Shown: positions 9,004 to 19,300 of the stretch, piece after piece
Position numbering within the stretch: position 1 is the stretch's first letter
Layout of the letters: the number at the start of each line of letters is the position of its first letter
Program-made: the position numbers and the translations under genes
The notes under the pieces: model-generated
Told to the model about the DNA's origin: nothing
Databases searched by the model: none
What the model saw: the letters and a program-made list of their open reading frames with translations, nothing else
DNA from: Planctomycetota bacterium
Lineage (GTDB): Bacteria > Planctomycetota > UBA1135 > GCA-002686595
Direction of reading: 5' to 3'
NCBI GenBank assembly: GCA_020638855.1
Contig: JACKHT010000005.1
Span: forward strand, 124,001-188,000
Length of the DNA: 64,000 nt

Positions 9004-9806
9004 ATGTTCATCCTCTTGAACAGAAACGAGGGAATCGATCGGATCACCGTTCCCACCGCCCACCAGCGCAGCGGCACGTAGCGTGTGTTCCAGAACCGGC
9101 GGCGCGCACTGGCCAGGATCGTTTCCGCCGCCTTGTCGGCCGAGATCACCCAAAACAGTCCGTCGAGTCCGGCGGTCATGGGCGTATCCACAAACCCAGG
9201 CTTGACCGTCAGTACGTGCACACCGACTTCCGACAAGCGGTTGCGTAGGGACTCGAGGTAGGTGGCCAGGCCGGCCTTGGTGGCGTGGTAGGCAGGGTTG
9301 CCCTTGCGGCCGCGGTCACCCGCGATCGAGCCGATGCCGATCAGCGTGCCCGAGCGTTGGCTATGGAACAACATGGCGGCCTGGTTGCACCAAGCCATGG
9401 CGCCCATCAGGTTGACTTGAACCTGGAGTTGGTCCTTTTCGGTGTTGTACTCCTGGGCTTCGACCGCAGGCATCACTCCCGCTGCGTAGACAAAGAACTC
9501 GAGCTGCCCCACCTCTTGTGCGAGGGTCGCGAAGGCTGGGCCGACTTCGTCCACCTGGCCCACGTCGTGGACCAGGGGCACGACCCGACCGGGCTCAAGC
9601 TTCATTTCCTCCTGCAGGGCATCGAGCAAGTCGCCGCGCCGGGCGACGGCTCCTACGGTGTACCCCTCGCGCACCAAGCGCCGCACCAGAGCGGCTCCGA
9701 TGCCCGAACTGGCCCCCACTACAATGGCGCCCCTGCGCTGGGCCGTCGTGGATTGGGCCGCCACGCGGCGGACAGGCGCGTCGTGGACGGAATCGGGGTC
9801 GTTCAT
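9000..9806 (-). CDS. Short-chain dehydrogenase/reductase, DprE2-like
   Basis: The 268-residue classical SDR has cofactor motif GASSGIG at 31-37, the YAAG block near 107-110, Ser160, and YHATK with Tyr173 and Lys177 as catalytic residues. The segment SIAGDRGRKGNPAYHATKAG and the basic C-terminal end resemble DprE2, which reduces the 2'-keto sugar made by DprE1. It overlaps the DprE1-like gene by four bases, which implies coupled translation and a joint oxidation-reduction step. The mycobacterial order is dprE1 then dprE2; here the SDR comes first. The divergent helicase gene begins 270 bases away, and that gap holds the promoters. Confidence 0.87.
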   Translation of the reverse strand: MNDPDSVHDAPVRRVAAQSTTAQRRGAIVVGASSGIGAALVRRLVREGYTVGAVARRGDLLDALQEEMKLEPGRVVPLVHDVGQVDEVGPAFATLAQEVGQLEFFVYAAGVMPAVEAQEYNTEKDQLQVQVNLMGAMAWCNQAAMLFHSQRSGTLIGIGSIAGDRGRKGNPAYHATKAGLATYLESLRNRLSEVGVHVLTVKPGFVDTPMTAGLDGLFWVISADKAAETILASARRRFWNTRYVPLRWWAVGTVIRSIPSFLFKRMNI

Positions 9807-10076
9807 GGTGGGTGGGCCGGATCGGGGAGACGGGCTCCAAGGCTACCCCAAGGGCCCGCGCGGGAACACCCCAGGCCGCTTCTAGCGTCCGAGCTTCCCG
9901 TCCTTGCGTGCCCAAGTGGGTCAAGCGAACTCTGCCAAAAACCACGCCCCATGCCGGGCTGTTTCCCGGGGGCGAAGCCACCGGCGAGGGCTAACCGAGC
10001 GGCCACGGGGATTCACCCTGAAGCCCACGCCGCAAGGTGGAGTCGTGACCACCACCCTGGTAGGGTCCCCCGTCCC

Positions 10077-12101
10077 ATGCAACGCTTGCTCAAAAGTCTC
10101 AACCCCGAACAGCTGGATGCGGTGCGCGCCACCGAGGGTCCGCTGTTGGTGCTGGCGGGCGCGGGCACGGGCAAAACCCGCGTGATCACGGTTCGCATCG
10201 CCTACTTGCTCTCCAAGGGCGCCGATCCGGGGCAGATCTTGGCCATGACCTTCACCAACAAGGCGGCTAAGGAGATGCAGGAACGCATCGCGGCCATCGT
10301 CGGCAAGACCAAAGCCGCCGGCCTCGTGGTGGGCACCTTCCATTCGTTCTGCCTGCGCTTCCTGCGCGAGCACAAGGCCCAGCTCGGTTGGGAGCGAGGC
10401 TTCACGATTTGCGACTCCCAGGACCAACTGCTGGCGATCAAAGCCGCCCTGCGTGAGCTGCACATCCCCGAAGCACGGCTCAAGCCGCGCGACGTGATGG
10501 CCCGCATCTCGCTGGCCAAAAACCGCGGACTCTCGCCTGCCGCCCTGCTCGAGGGACCCGGGGACGACGAAGAGGAACTGGTGGGCAAGGCCTGGCAACG
10601 CTACCAGGACGGGCTCACCCGAACGCGCCGCGCGGACTTCGACGACCTTTTGATCAAGTCGCTTGAGCTTTTGCGCCGCCCGGAAATCCGCGCGGTCCAG
10701 CGCAAGCGCTTCCGCTACCTCTTGGTCGACGAGTACCAGGACACCAACGGCCCACAATTCGAGATCGTGCAGGCGTTGGCCGAGGGCTATCGCAATCTTT
10801 GCGTGGTGGGCGACGACGACCAGTCGATCTACGGCTGGCGCGGAGCGGACATCCAGAAGATCCTGGGGTTCGACCGCACTTACCCCGAGGCCAAAGTCGT
10901 GCGCCTCGAAACCAACTACCGCTCCACCGAGCAAGTGATCGCCTGCGCCAATCGCTTGATCGTGAACAACACTTCGCGCCATGACAAGGCCCTGCGCTCG
11001 GCCGCCGGACCGGGAGAGCCGATCATGGTGGTCCAGATGCGCAACGAGACGATCGAAGCCGAAGAAGTCGTGCGCGAAATGACCGACTTGGTGCGCCACG
11101 GCCACCATTACGACGACTTCGCGATCCTCTTCCGTACCGCGCTGCAGGCCCGGCCCTTCGAGGTCGAACTGCGACTCAAGCAGATCCCCTACGTCTTGGT
11201 CGGTGGCATGAGTTTCTTCGACCGCAAGGAAGTGCGCGACGTGCTGGCCTACTTGCGGGTGTTGGCCAACCCCGACGACGAGACTTCGTTCCTGCGCATC
11301 CTCAACTCGCCGCCGCGCGGAGTGGGCAAGACCACCCAAGACCGCATCATTGCCTACGCCACGCAGCAGGGCATCAGCACCTGCGAGGCCTTCCGTCGCG
11401 GCGCGGAAATCGAAGGGGTGGCCCAAAACCGCGTGGCTCCGGCCATCCGGCTCTTGGAAAACCTGCGCTTGGTGCGCGCGGAGTTCCCGGACAAGCTGCA
11501 TGCCATCCCCGCCTTGATCCAGCGCATGCTCGAAGTCGTGGGCTACCGCGACGAGGTCGATCGCATCTACAGCGACGAAGCCGAACGCGGCAAGCGCTGG
11601 GAAGGGGTCGAAGAAGTCGTGCAATTCGCCACCAACTACACCGAAGAACGGCGGCGCCCTACCCTCAATGGGTTCCTCGACCGGCTCACCTTGACCGCCG
11701 GCGACGGCCCCGAAGCCGAGGACGCCAAGCGCCGCCAGGCCGTCACCTTGATGACCCTGCACGCCTCCAAGGGCCTAGAGTTCCCGCGCGTGTTCCTAGT
11801 CGGGCTCGAGGAGAACCTGCTGCCCCATCGGCGCTCGGCGGTCGAGGACACCATCGAAGAGGAGCGGCGGTTGGCCTACGTCGGAATCACCCGCGCGCAA
11901 AAGTGCCTGCGCATGTCCTGGTGCGGCGAGCGGGCCCGGGGTGGGCAGATGATCAAGCGCCATCCCTCGCGCTTCCTGCTCGAGGTTCAGGGCAAGCAAG
12001 CCGGCGAAGATTGGATCCCCGCCGGTCCCGACGACCCGACGGGCAACAAGGCCAAGAAGAAGCGCAAGTCCGCCAAACGGGCACGACGCGCGCGTGGCTA
12101 G
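10077..12101 (+). CDS. ATP-dependent 3'-5' DNA helicase, UvrD/Rep family
   Basis: The 674-residue superfamily 1 helicase carries the Q motif NPEQLDAV, Walker A GAGTGKT at 28-34, motif II DEYQDTN, QSIYGWRGAD, motif IV-V TLMTLHASKGLEFP and motif VI EERRLAYVGITRAQ. Length is close to Rep (673) and shorter than UvrD/PcrA (about 720). The last 25 residues are basic (KKKRKSAKRARRARG). It unwinds DNA in repair or replication restart. The start at 10077 (MQRLLKSLNPEQ) is chosen because homologous sequence begins there; an upstream-extended frame reads through non-coding DNA. Its stop codon is part of a 13-bp tandem duplication. Confidence 0.95.
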   Translation: MQRLLKSLNPEQLDAVRATEGPLLVLAGAGTGKTRVITVRIAYLLSKGADPGQILAMTFTNKAAKEMQERIAAIVGKTKAAGLVVGTFHSFCLRFLREHKAQLGWERGFTICDSQDQLLAIKAALRELHIPEARLKPRDVMARISLAKNRGLSPAALLEGPGDDEEELVGKAWQRYQDGLTRTRRADFDDLLIKSLELLRRPEIRAVQRKRFRYLLVDEYQDTNGPQFEIVQALAEGYRNLCVVGDDDQSIYGWRGADIQKILGFDRTYPEAKVVRLETNYRSTEQVIACANRLIVNNTSRHDKALRSAAGPGEPIMVVQMRNETIEAEEVVREMTDLVRHGHHYDDFAILFRTALQARPFEVELRLKQIPYVLVGGMSFFDRKEVRDVLAYLRVLANPDDETSFLRILNSPPRGVGKTTQDRIIAYATQQGISTCEAFRRGAEIEGVAQNRVAPAIRLLENLRLVRAEFPDKLHAIPALIQRMLEVVGYRDEVDRIYSDEAERGKRWEGVEEVVQFATNYTEERRRPTLNGFLDRLTLTAGDGPEAEDAKRRQAVTLMTLHASKGLEFPRVFLVGLEENLLPHRRSAVEDTIEEERRLAYVGITRAQKCLRMSWCGERARGGQMIKRHPSRFLLEVQGKQAGEDWIPAGPDDPTGNKAKKKRKSAKRARRARG

Positions 12102-12138
12102 GCCCTGCTTTTAGGCCCTGCATTCTAGGCCCCGTCCC
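12099..12138 (+). repeat. Degenerate 13-14 bp tandem repeat over the helicase stop codon
   Basis: TAGGCCCTGCTTT starts at 12099, a near copy (TAGGCCCTGCATT) at 12112 and a decayed copy (TAGGCCCCGT) at 12126. The first TAG is the stop codon of the helicase gene, so the stop is duplicated downstream. Confidence 0.7.
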
Positions 12139-12352
12139 GGGCCTGCTCCCTGCGGCACCTCCCCGGCACGCTCCGAACCGTGGCGCCCCCTGTTCGGCGG
12201 GAACATTTTGCCGAGGGTCCCAGGGGGAGACACGCGCGCGCGCACCCAGGGTGCTTTCCCAGGGTTGGCTTGGGTTGGAAGCGGAGGACCGTCGATGGCG
12301 ACCGAGAAGTGCCCTTCCCCAGGCACGCTGTCCACCGATTTCCCCCGGTCCC

Positions 12353-15300
12353 ATGCCGATCACTCCCCTCTACAGTTTCCTCTTCGCCGCCGGCTGCGCC
12401 ATGGCCGGTGGCCTCTTCGTATGGATTGCCGCCTACGAGCGGCACCGCCGTCAACAGCGGGGACTCGCGCGCCACATGACCGTCCAGGTCCAAGAGCGCT
12501 ACCAAGCCTTCGTGGCTTTGGAAGCCAGGGTGCGAGGGATCATGGCGGCCTTCAGCCGCGCCGAACGGGACCAGTCGCGACGGATTCAAGAACAGAGCGA
12601 GCAAATCGACCGGCTGCAATCGGCCATGGTCGAACTCGATGGCCAAGTGCAGGAAGTCAGCCCTGCCGAAGCCCTGCGCTTCATGGAATCGATTTGGCCG
12701 CACCTCTCCGAAGAGGAGCACGACGAATCCGCCGATCCGGAACTGGGCATTGGAGAATGGGAAGCCCGTTTGCAATCAGTACAAGAGGAAAAGAATGCGG
12801 AGCTCGAACGGCAAAACGAATTGATTGCGCGCCTCACGGCCCGGGTGCAAACCTTGGAGCCATCAACCTTTGAAAGCCGTGCCCTGCGCGAGCGTGTGAA
12901 CGAGGTCGAGACTAGCTTGGAGCAGAAGGAGCTCGAGTTGGAGGTTGCGGAAGAGCGCCTGGCGTCGTTGCGCGAGCAGAAAGCCCAGTGGGAAGACAAG
13001 CGCACGGCTATGCAAGTGGAGTACCGCTCCAAGTCCGAGCGGGTCCAGGTCCTCTCCGAGGAACTCGATCGCCTGCGGGTCGAAGTCGAGCAACAAACCA
13101 GCGCACGCAAGGAAGCCGAAGCGAACGCCTTGGAAGCCAACGCAACCGCAACCAGCCTGGAAGCCGAACGCGACCAAAGCCTAGCCACCAGCGCCGCACT
13201 GGAAGCCCAGCTCGCCACCACCCAGTCCCAACTTGGCGACTTGCAAGCGGCCCACACCGAATTGCAGTCGGAAACGGAAGCCGTTCGCACCCAACTGGCG
13301 GAAACCCGGCTCGCTCTGGAAGAGCAAACCAGCACCTTGGAGGCCACCACCACCGACCTGGAAGCCACCCAAGCCCAGCGCGACGGCCTGCTGCAACAGG
13401 CGACCGAGCTCGAGGGCCACATCCAAACCCTGGAAGCGGAGTTGGTGCCCCTACGCGCCCAGTTCCAGACACTGGAAACCCGCCACGCGGAGCTTCAGGC
13501 CCAGCACGCGGCAAGCCAAACCGAAGTCGCGCGTCTCAACGAAGAGACCGATTCGCAGCAGACCATGCTCGCCGGGTACCAAGAAGAGCTCGCGCTCGAA
13601 CGGGCCCAACGTGAGGAAACGGCCCTCGAATTGCAGTCCACCCAAGCCAGCCTGGAGGCGCTGCGCGGTGAACTCGCCGAATCCGAGGCCGAGTTGGCCG
13701 GGGCTCAAAAGCAAAACGCGGTCCTAGCCGACGAGATCCAGAATCTCACCCGGGAACTCGACAGCCTCAACGGCGAGCGCGCCACCGCCGAATCCACCCG
13801 CAAGAAACTCGAGCGGGTCCGCCAGCGCATGGAGCGTCAGACCGAAACCCTGGAAACGCGGCTCGAAGAGGTCGAGGACTCGCTGGCACGCCACGAAGAA
13901 GCCCTGGCCCAAGCCCACAGCGAAGTCGAAGCTCGCAAGCAACGCATCGCATCGCTCGAGACCGACGGCGCCGCCGCGGATCAACGGGTGAAGCGCTTGG
14001 AACGCGAACTGCAACAAGCCCAGGCCCAATTGGGTCAGCGCGAAGCCGAATTGGCCAGCCTGGTTGCCCAGAGCCAATCCCAGCAGCAATCGCTCGAAGA
14101 GCAAATGGAGTCCTTGGGATCGATCAACTCGGGCCTCGAGGAACGCCTAGCCCAGGCTCGCAGCCAGGGCGCCGAGGTGGAGAGCACCCTGCAAGCCGAA
14201 ATCGAAACCCTGCGGTCGGCCGAGAGCGCCGCCCGTCAGGGCCTTGAACAAACGCAAGCGCAAGCCCAGGCGCTCGACGCCCAGGTCGCCGAACTCCAAA
14301 ACCAACTTCTGGAAGCACGTCGAAGCCAGGAAGCCCTGGCCGCCGAGCGGGCCACCACCCAACACCAAGCCCAGGAGCAGAGCCGCGTGCTGCAGACCGA
14401 GCTCGCTGGCTTGCAAGCCCTGATGGCCGAGGCCGAGCAACGCGAACGGGCCCACACCGAGCGTTTGGCCGAACTGGAGAACCAATTGGGGGCCAAGGAC
14501 CAGGATCTCGCGCGCTTGCAAGCCCAAGAACGCGCCCTCGCCAAGGGCGAGGCGCGGCTCACCCAAGAGCTCCAAAAGGCCCAGCAAACGCTTGAGCAAG
14601 CCAAGGACAAGGCCAGCCAAACCAAGGCAAACCTCGAAAGCGCCCTGGCGGACATGCGCAGCGCATGGGACAGCGACCAGGCCGAGCGCGCCGCCCAAGC
14701 CCACGCCCAGGCGGAAACCATCCAAGAACTCACCTCGCAGGTGAGCGCCCTGAACCTCGAACTCGAAACGCTGCAAGCAGCGCGCGAGACCCTCGAGCAA
14801 CAGTCGCGCCAAACCACCGCCGAACTCGAAAGGGCCCTAGCCGCAAGCCAGGCCCGCTACGAGCAAGCCGTCCAAGAGGCGCGTGACCTCAAACGCTCGA
14901 GCAAGGAAGCGGGCAAGCAGTTCACAGCGGAACAAGCGAGATTGCAGCAAGCTCTCGAAACCGTGCAGGAACAGCTGAAAGCAGCCACCCAGCACCACAA
15001 CCAGGTCGAAACCGAACTGCGCAGCAAACTGGAGCGAGCCAACCAGCGTCGCAAGGCCCTGCAGGACAAGCTGGCTGCCAAGGAATCCAAGTTCCAGCAA
15101 CGCGAACAGGCTGGCGTGCAAATGGCTGGCGAGCTCCAAGAGCAACTCGAAACCCTCGGTCGCGAGCTCGCGGAGCAGGCCGCGAGCCGTCAGAAGGACC
15201 AGCTGCAGCACGCGTCCACCGTCGAATCGCTCGAACGCCAACAGGAAACCATGCGCAAGCGCCTCGAAGGTGCCCAAGCCAAGGTCTCGGAGCTCGAAGC

Positions 15301-16237
15301 GGAACTCGCTGGCAAACAGTCCGAGTGGTCTTCCAACTCGAAGGAGCAAACCGCTGCGCTACGCCAGGCGCAAGCGGAAAGCAAGCAGCTCGCCAAGGCC
15401 CTTGCCGGGCTCGAGAAGCAGGCCGCCACCCTGCGAGCCGCCCGCGAAGACGACCATGCGAAGGCGCAAGTCACCCGCGAGAGCTACGAAAACTCGCTGG
15501 TCGAACAAGCTCGCCACAACGAGGCGCTGACCCAGCAAATCGCCGAGCTAGAGGCCCAAATCCAGTCGAGCAGTCAAGCCGAACGCGAAGCGGAAAAGGC
15601 CCTGGCCAAGAGCCAATCCCAGGTCGCCAAGCTGGAGTCCAAGTGGAGCAAGGACAAGGACCTGCTCGAGGAACTCCGCAAGGACAAGCAAGCCCAGTCG
15701 AGCGCCCTGTCCGACCAGAAGAAGCAGTTGGCCCAGCTCACCAAGGAGCTAGCGGCCCAATCCAAAGCCGAGCAAGCCAGGCAGCAACAGGACCAAGCCG
15801 AAATCGAACGCCTGCAAGGCTCGATCGCTGGACTCCAAGCCGACATCCAACGGCGCGACAAGCAGTTGGAACAGGCGGCGCAACTGGAGTCCACGGCCCA
15901 ACGAGATCTGCAGCGGATGGCGGAACGCCTGAAGGAAGCCGAAGGCGACCTGAATTCGAAGCGCGAACGCTTGTCCACGCTCGAAGCCCGCACGATCGAG
16001 CTGGAGGGTCAAGTCGAGACCCTCGATCAGATTCGCAACGCCCAGGAGACCCAAATCGGCGAGCTGCAGGCCCAACTCAACACCACCAGCGAAACCCTCG
16101 AAGAGAAGATGCTGCGCCTCGCGCGCAAGCAATCTTCGGTCGAAGCCGCGCACGCCATGCTCGGCAACCTACGCCCGCTGCTCGAGGCCCTCGAGGACCG
16201 CTTGACCGACGAACAGGAAACCGGCAAGGGCAAGTAG
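12353..16237 (+). CDS. Giant membrane-anchored coiled-coil protein (1294 residues)
   Basis: The N-terminus MPITPLYSFLFAAGCAMAGG continues hydrophobic to ~residue 26 and forms a single membrane anchor. From ~30 to ~1270 the protein is nearly pure heptad coiled coil, rich in Glu, Gln, Ala, Leu, Lys and Arg, with recurring LEAQ, LETL and ELQ units and almost no Pro or Gly. A short non-coiled stretch is seen at ~100-125. The last ~25 residues (HAMLGNLRPLLEALEDRL) may be a small helical cap. SMC-type ATPase heads are absent, so this is not SMC. A role as a long spacer, scaffold or envelope tether is inference. The start at 12353 puts the anchor at the N-terminus; the open frame further upstream is non-coding. 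It follows the helicase by 251 bases. Confidence 0.85.
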   Translation: MPITPLYSFLFAAGCAMAGGLFVWIAAYERHRRQQRGLARHMTVQVQERYQAFVALEARVRGIMAAFSRAERDQSRRIQEQSEQIDRLQSAMVELDGQVQEVSPAEALRFMESIWPHLSEEEHDESADPELGIGEWEARLQSVQEEKNAELERQNELIARLTARVQTLEPSTFESRALRERVNEVETSLEQKELELEVAEERLASLREQKAQWEDKRTAMQVEYRSKSERVQVLSEELDRLRVEVEQQTSARKEAEANALEANATATSLEAERDQSLATSAALEAQLATTQSQLGDLQAAHTELQSETEAVRTQLAETRLALEEQTSTLEATTTDLEATQAQRDGLLQQATELEGHIQTLEAELVPLRAQFQTLETRHAELQAQHAASQTEVARLNEETDSQQTMLAGYQEELALERAQREETALELQSTQASLEALRGELAESEAELAGAQKQNAVLADEIQNLTRELDSLNGERATAESTRKKLERVRQRMERQTETLETRLEEVEDSLARHEEALAQAHSEVEARKQRIASLETDGAAADQRVKRLERELQQAQAQLGQREAELASLVAQSQSQQQSLEEQMESLGSINSGLEERLAQARSQGAEVESTLQAEIETLRSAESAARQGLEQTQAQAQALDAQVAELQNQLLEARRSQEALAAERATTQHQAQEQSRVLQTELAGLQALMAEAEQRERAHTERLAELENQLGAKDQDLARLQAQERALAKGEARLTQELQKAQQTLEQAKDKASQTKANLESALADMRSAWDSDQAERAAQAHAQAETIQELTSQVSALNLELETLQAARETLEQQSRQTTAELERALAASQARYEQAVQEARDLKRSSKEAGKQFTAEQARLQQALETVQEQLKAATQHHNQVETELRSKLERANQRRKALQDKLAAKESKFQQREQAGVQMAGELQEQLETLGRELAEQAASRQKDQLQHASTVESLERQQETMRKRLEGAQAKVSELEAELAGKQSEWSSNSKEQTAALRQAQAESKQLAKALAGLEKQAATLRAAREDDHAKAQVTRESYENSLVEQARHNEALTQQIAELEAQIQSSSQAEREAEKALAKSQSQVAKLESKWSKDKDLLEELRKDKQAQSSALSDQKKQLAQLTKELAAQSKAEQARQQQDQAEIERLQGSIAGLQADIQRRDKQLEQAAQLESTAQRDLQRMAERLKEAEGDLNSKRERLSTLEARTIELEGQVETLDQIRNAQETQIGELQAQLNTTSETLEEKMLRLARKQSSVEAAHAMLGNLRPLLEALEDRLTDEQETGKGK

Positions 16238-16265
16238 CCCAAACCGCCCAGGCTATCGCAACAGG

Positions 16266-16293
16266 TGGGGCGGTCGTACCAACGGCCGCCCCA
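16266..16293. terminator. Bidirectional hairpin between convergent genes
   Basis: TGGGGCGG and CCGCCCCA form an 8-bp stem with a 12-base loop between the coiled-coil gene (+) and the regulatory-repeat gene (-). There is no T-tract. Confidence 0.5.
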
Positions 16294-16320
16294 ACGGCGT
16301 ACAGGCCAACGGACTCGGGC

Positions 16321-19300
16321 TCAGTTGGGCAGGTAGTCCACATCCAAAACGCTTTCCGTTTTGGCTTCGAGCTCGATTCGAACCCGGTCCCCGGCGTTGC
16401 CCCCGCGCCAACGGGTGCTCACCCAAACCTCCCCAGGAGGCAAGGAGTCGAAGCGGTAGAGCCCGTTCTCCGCTTGGGCATAGCCCAGCGATTGGTTGCC
16501 TTCGGGCCCCGCAAAGGCGAAGACCGCGATGCGACTGGGGCCCTCAGCGGGTATGCCTCGCACCGTTCCGCGTAGACTCGCTCCTACACCAAAAACCCCT
16601 CGGATTTCGGTCTCCGGAGTGTCCTCCGCGATCACCACCGTCCTTGGACTGAGCAGCACCAAGTGCGAACCACCCTGGGTCCCGTTGGGTTGGATCTGGC
16701 GACTCGTGAGTCGATACTCCCCGGGTGGCAAGCGGTCGAAGACCACGCGACCATTGTCCGCCGAGGTAGCGGCGATTGCGGATGAGCCCCCGGCCGCCGA
16801 CAAGTAGAAATCGCGGGCGCGATAGCCCCCAAGGATGGGATCGCCGGTCTCGAGCTGCGGTAGCAGGATCAGTTTGGCGTCGGGCAGGTGGATGTCGTAG
16901 GCGACGGGGCTTGGTCCTTTGACATCCAGGACCATGGGCACGTGCGTGCGATACTCGCCGCTCTGCTGCGGGCGGATGGTGTAGCGATCCGCGCCGGGCA
17001 GGATCACCCGGTAGGCACCTCCTTCCCCGCTGAGGCATTGCACTTTGGGCAGGTCATGGCTTCCTTCGAAGGTAAGAATCACCCGTTCGACCGCTTCGCC
17101 AGCTCGCAAAACTCGCCCGGAGAGCACAATGGATTCCGGCCCTGGCGCCCCAAAGTCCACCTGCGTGGTTTGACCCGCTTGGATGCGGATGGTTTGCTGC
17201 AAGCCCAACGCGAGCTGCTCGCGGCGCCTTCCTTCGCCCTCGCCCATCCGATTCAGGGATGCCACGTAAGTGCCCGCGGGTAGGCGCTTGGATTCGAAGC
17301 GACCGTCCTCCCCCACATGGATGCGGTCGTTGTTCCTACGATCCGAATCCTCGTATTCCTTCGGACCCTCAAGCCGGACATCCAGTGTGCCCCCCAACCA
17401 ATCGGGGTGCACGCGCCCCAAGAGCGCACCCGGAACGGGCAAGTGCAAGGTCACATCCTTGCGATGATCCCCCACGGACAGGTCCACGAACTCCGACTCG
17501 GTGTTTCCCTCTTCCCAGGTGGAAGCCCAAACCCTGTAGCGACCCGCATCGAGCCCCGAAAAACCATACCCCATCAGCTTGGTGGACTTGGTGCTTCGCC
17601 GATCAGCGTCCAAACCGGAATCGGGAGCTACCACCCGTTCGATGTGGACCTGGGTCTCCACCACATCTTCATCGGAGTTGACCACCGTGCCTCGCACGCT
17701 GGCGGCGCGCGGCAGGGTCAAGAGCACATCCTTGGTGCTTGGGATGGTCACCGTTTGGACGGGCATGTCGCGGTAGCCCATGGCCGAGGCGTACACCTCC
17801 CAAGTTCCGGCGGGCAGTCCTTCCAACAGGAAGTGTCCCTTGGGATCTTGGAAGTTGGTGCGCAACACCCCAGCTGCCACGCCCTCCGCGGCGCCCATTC
17901 CTCCGCCCTTGCGGGAGGCAGCTTTGCCCAGGAGCGGCGTGGCCGTGATCCGGAAGCGCTCGATGGGCTCTCCCTGGTCGTCGACCACTTGCCCTGCCAG
18001 GTCGCCGGCTTCCAAACCCAAGACGATGGCGACGGGCCGCGCACTCGGGCGCACCTCGTCCATCCGTGCCAAAACACGATTCTCGCGGTCCCAACGGCGT
18101 CGACCCAACTCGCTCAGGTCCTCGGGCGGTGCGGCACCGGGCGGGAATCCGCTGGCCAACAACCCCACCGACACCACCTCTTGAAAGCCCGAGAGTTCGA
18201 AGCGCCCCTCGGCGTCGGCCTCCGCTTCACTCATCGGGCCGTGCCCGCTGAAGAACGAGTTGTTTTCCAAGCCCAAGACTTTGACCGTTGCCCCCACGGC
18301 CGGTTCCCCCGAAGCCCAGTGCACGGTGCCTGTGATCAGCATGCCACGATCCGCCACGAGGGCCACGTTGCGTACCTCACCGGCTTGCAATCCTCGTACC
18401 ACCAACTCGGGCACGTCGAATCCCAATCCGCGATAGGTCAAGTTGAAATCCCCCGGCGGCAAGTTGCGTACCTCAAAGGCACCCTGGTCGACTTCGGATC
18501 CACCGGTTTCGTCGAAGATCGCGTAGGGATTGGCTTCGTCCAGGCTGCGCACCAATACCTTGCCCGAAGGAACCGGTCTGCCTTGCTTGTCGAGCAGGGT
18601 GCCCACGAGGCGTGCCTCGGGCAGGAACGTCAAGGTGACGTCGCGCTTCTCTCCAGGGGTCAACTCCTGGGCCCGGTAGGATTGGGCTGCGAGCCCATCC
18701 GCCCAAGCATTGACCAGGAAGTACTCGTCGACGGCGATGCCGCGCGCCTCGATTCTGCGACCGTCCACCAGTCCAGGTTGACGGGACCCCATGTAGGAGC
18801 CCGGCGTGGTCAGATTGCACGTCCACCCTTTCGGAGGAAGTGCCCATTGGGACGGCACCGCCACGTAGAGGTCGATGGCGGCCCCCAACTCGGGCTTGAG
18901 TAGGATCGGCTGGTCGGAGTCCCTCTTCCAAGCCTTGTTGCTCCGGAGGTACACATAGGTTCCGTACAACTTGAGGATCGCGGCCGAGGTATCGGTGGAA
19001 ACCGCGACGCGAAAACTCCCGTCGCGCGCCACGGGGACGCGATGCACGCGACGCCCCCTCGGGTCCCACTCAAAGGGCCTGCCGCGGGCTTCCACCTCGG
19101 CGGCTTCATCGGCGGGGGTCCCTTCGGGCCACTCCACGTTGCCTTCGATCCACTGCACGGGATGACCCGCACCGACCGGGGCACGCGCCGCCTGAATCTC
19201 GGCGAGTTCGGGGTCGGTCTCGGGCACCAGTTCGCGTTGGTCAGCGGCATCTTCTTGGGCGCTTGCGGGCTTTTGCAAATCCGGCGAGGCTGAGAGCGGG

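Noticed and set aside
9285..10076. In-frame upstream extension of the helicase frame
   Set aside because: It overlaps the SDR gene antisense and shows no helicase homology; the family start is at 10077.
11903..12352. Upstream extension of the coiled-coil frame
   Set aside because: It reads antisense-like Pro/Arg sequence over the helicase end; the membrane anchor begins at 12353.
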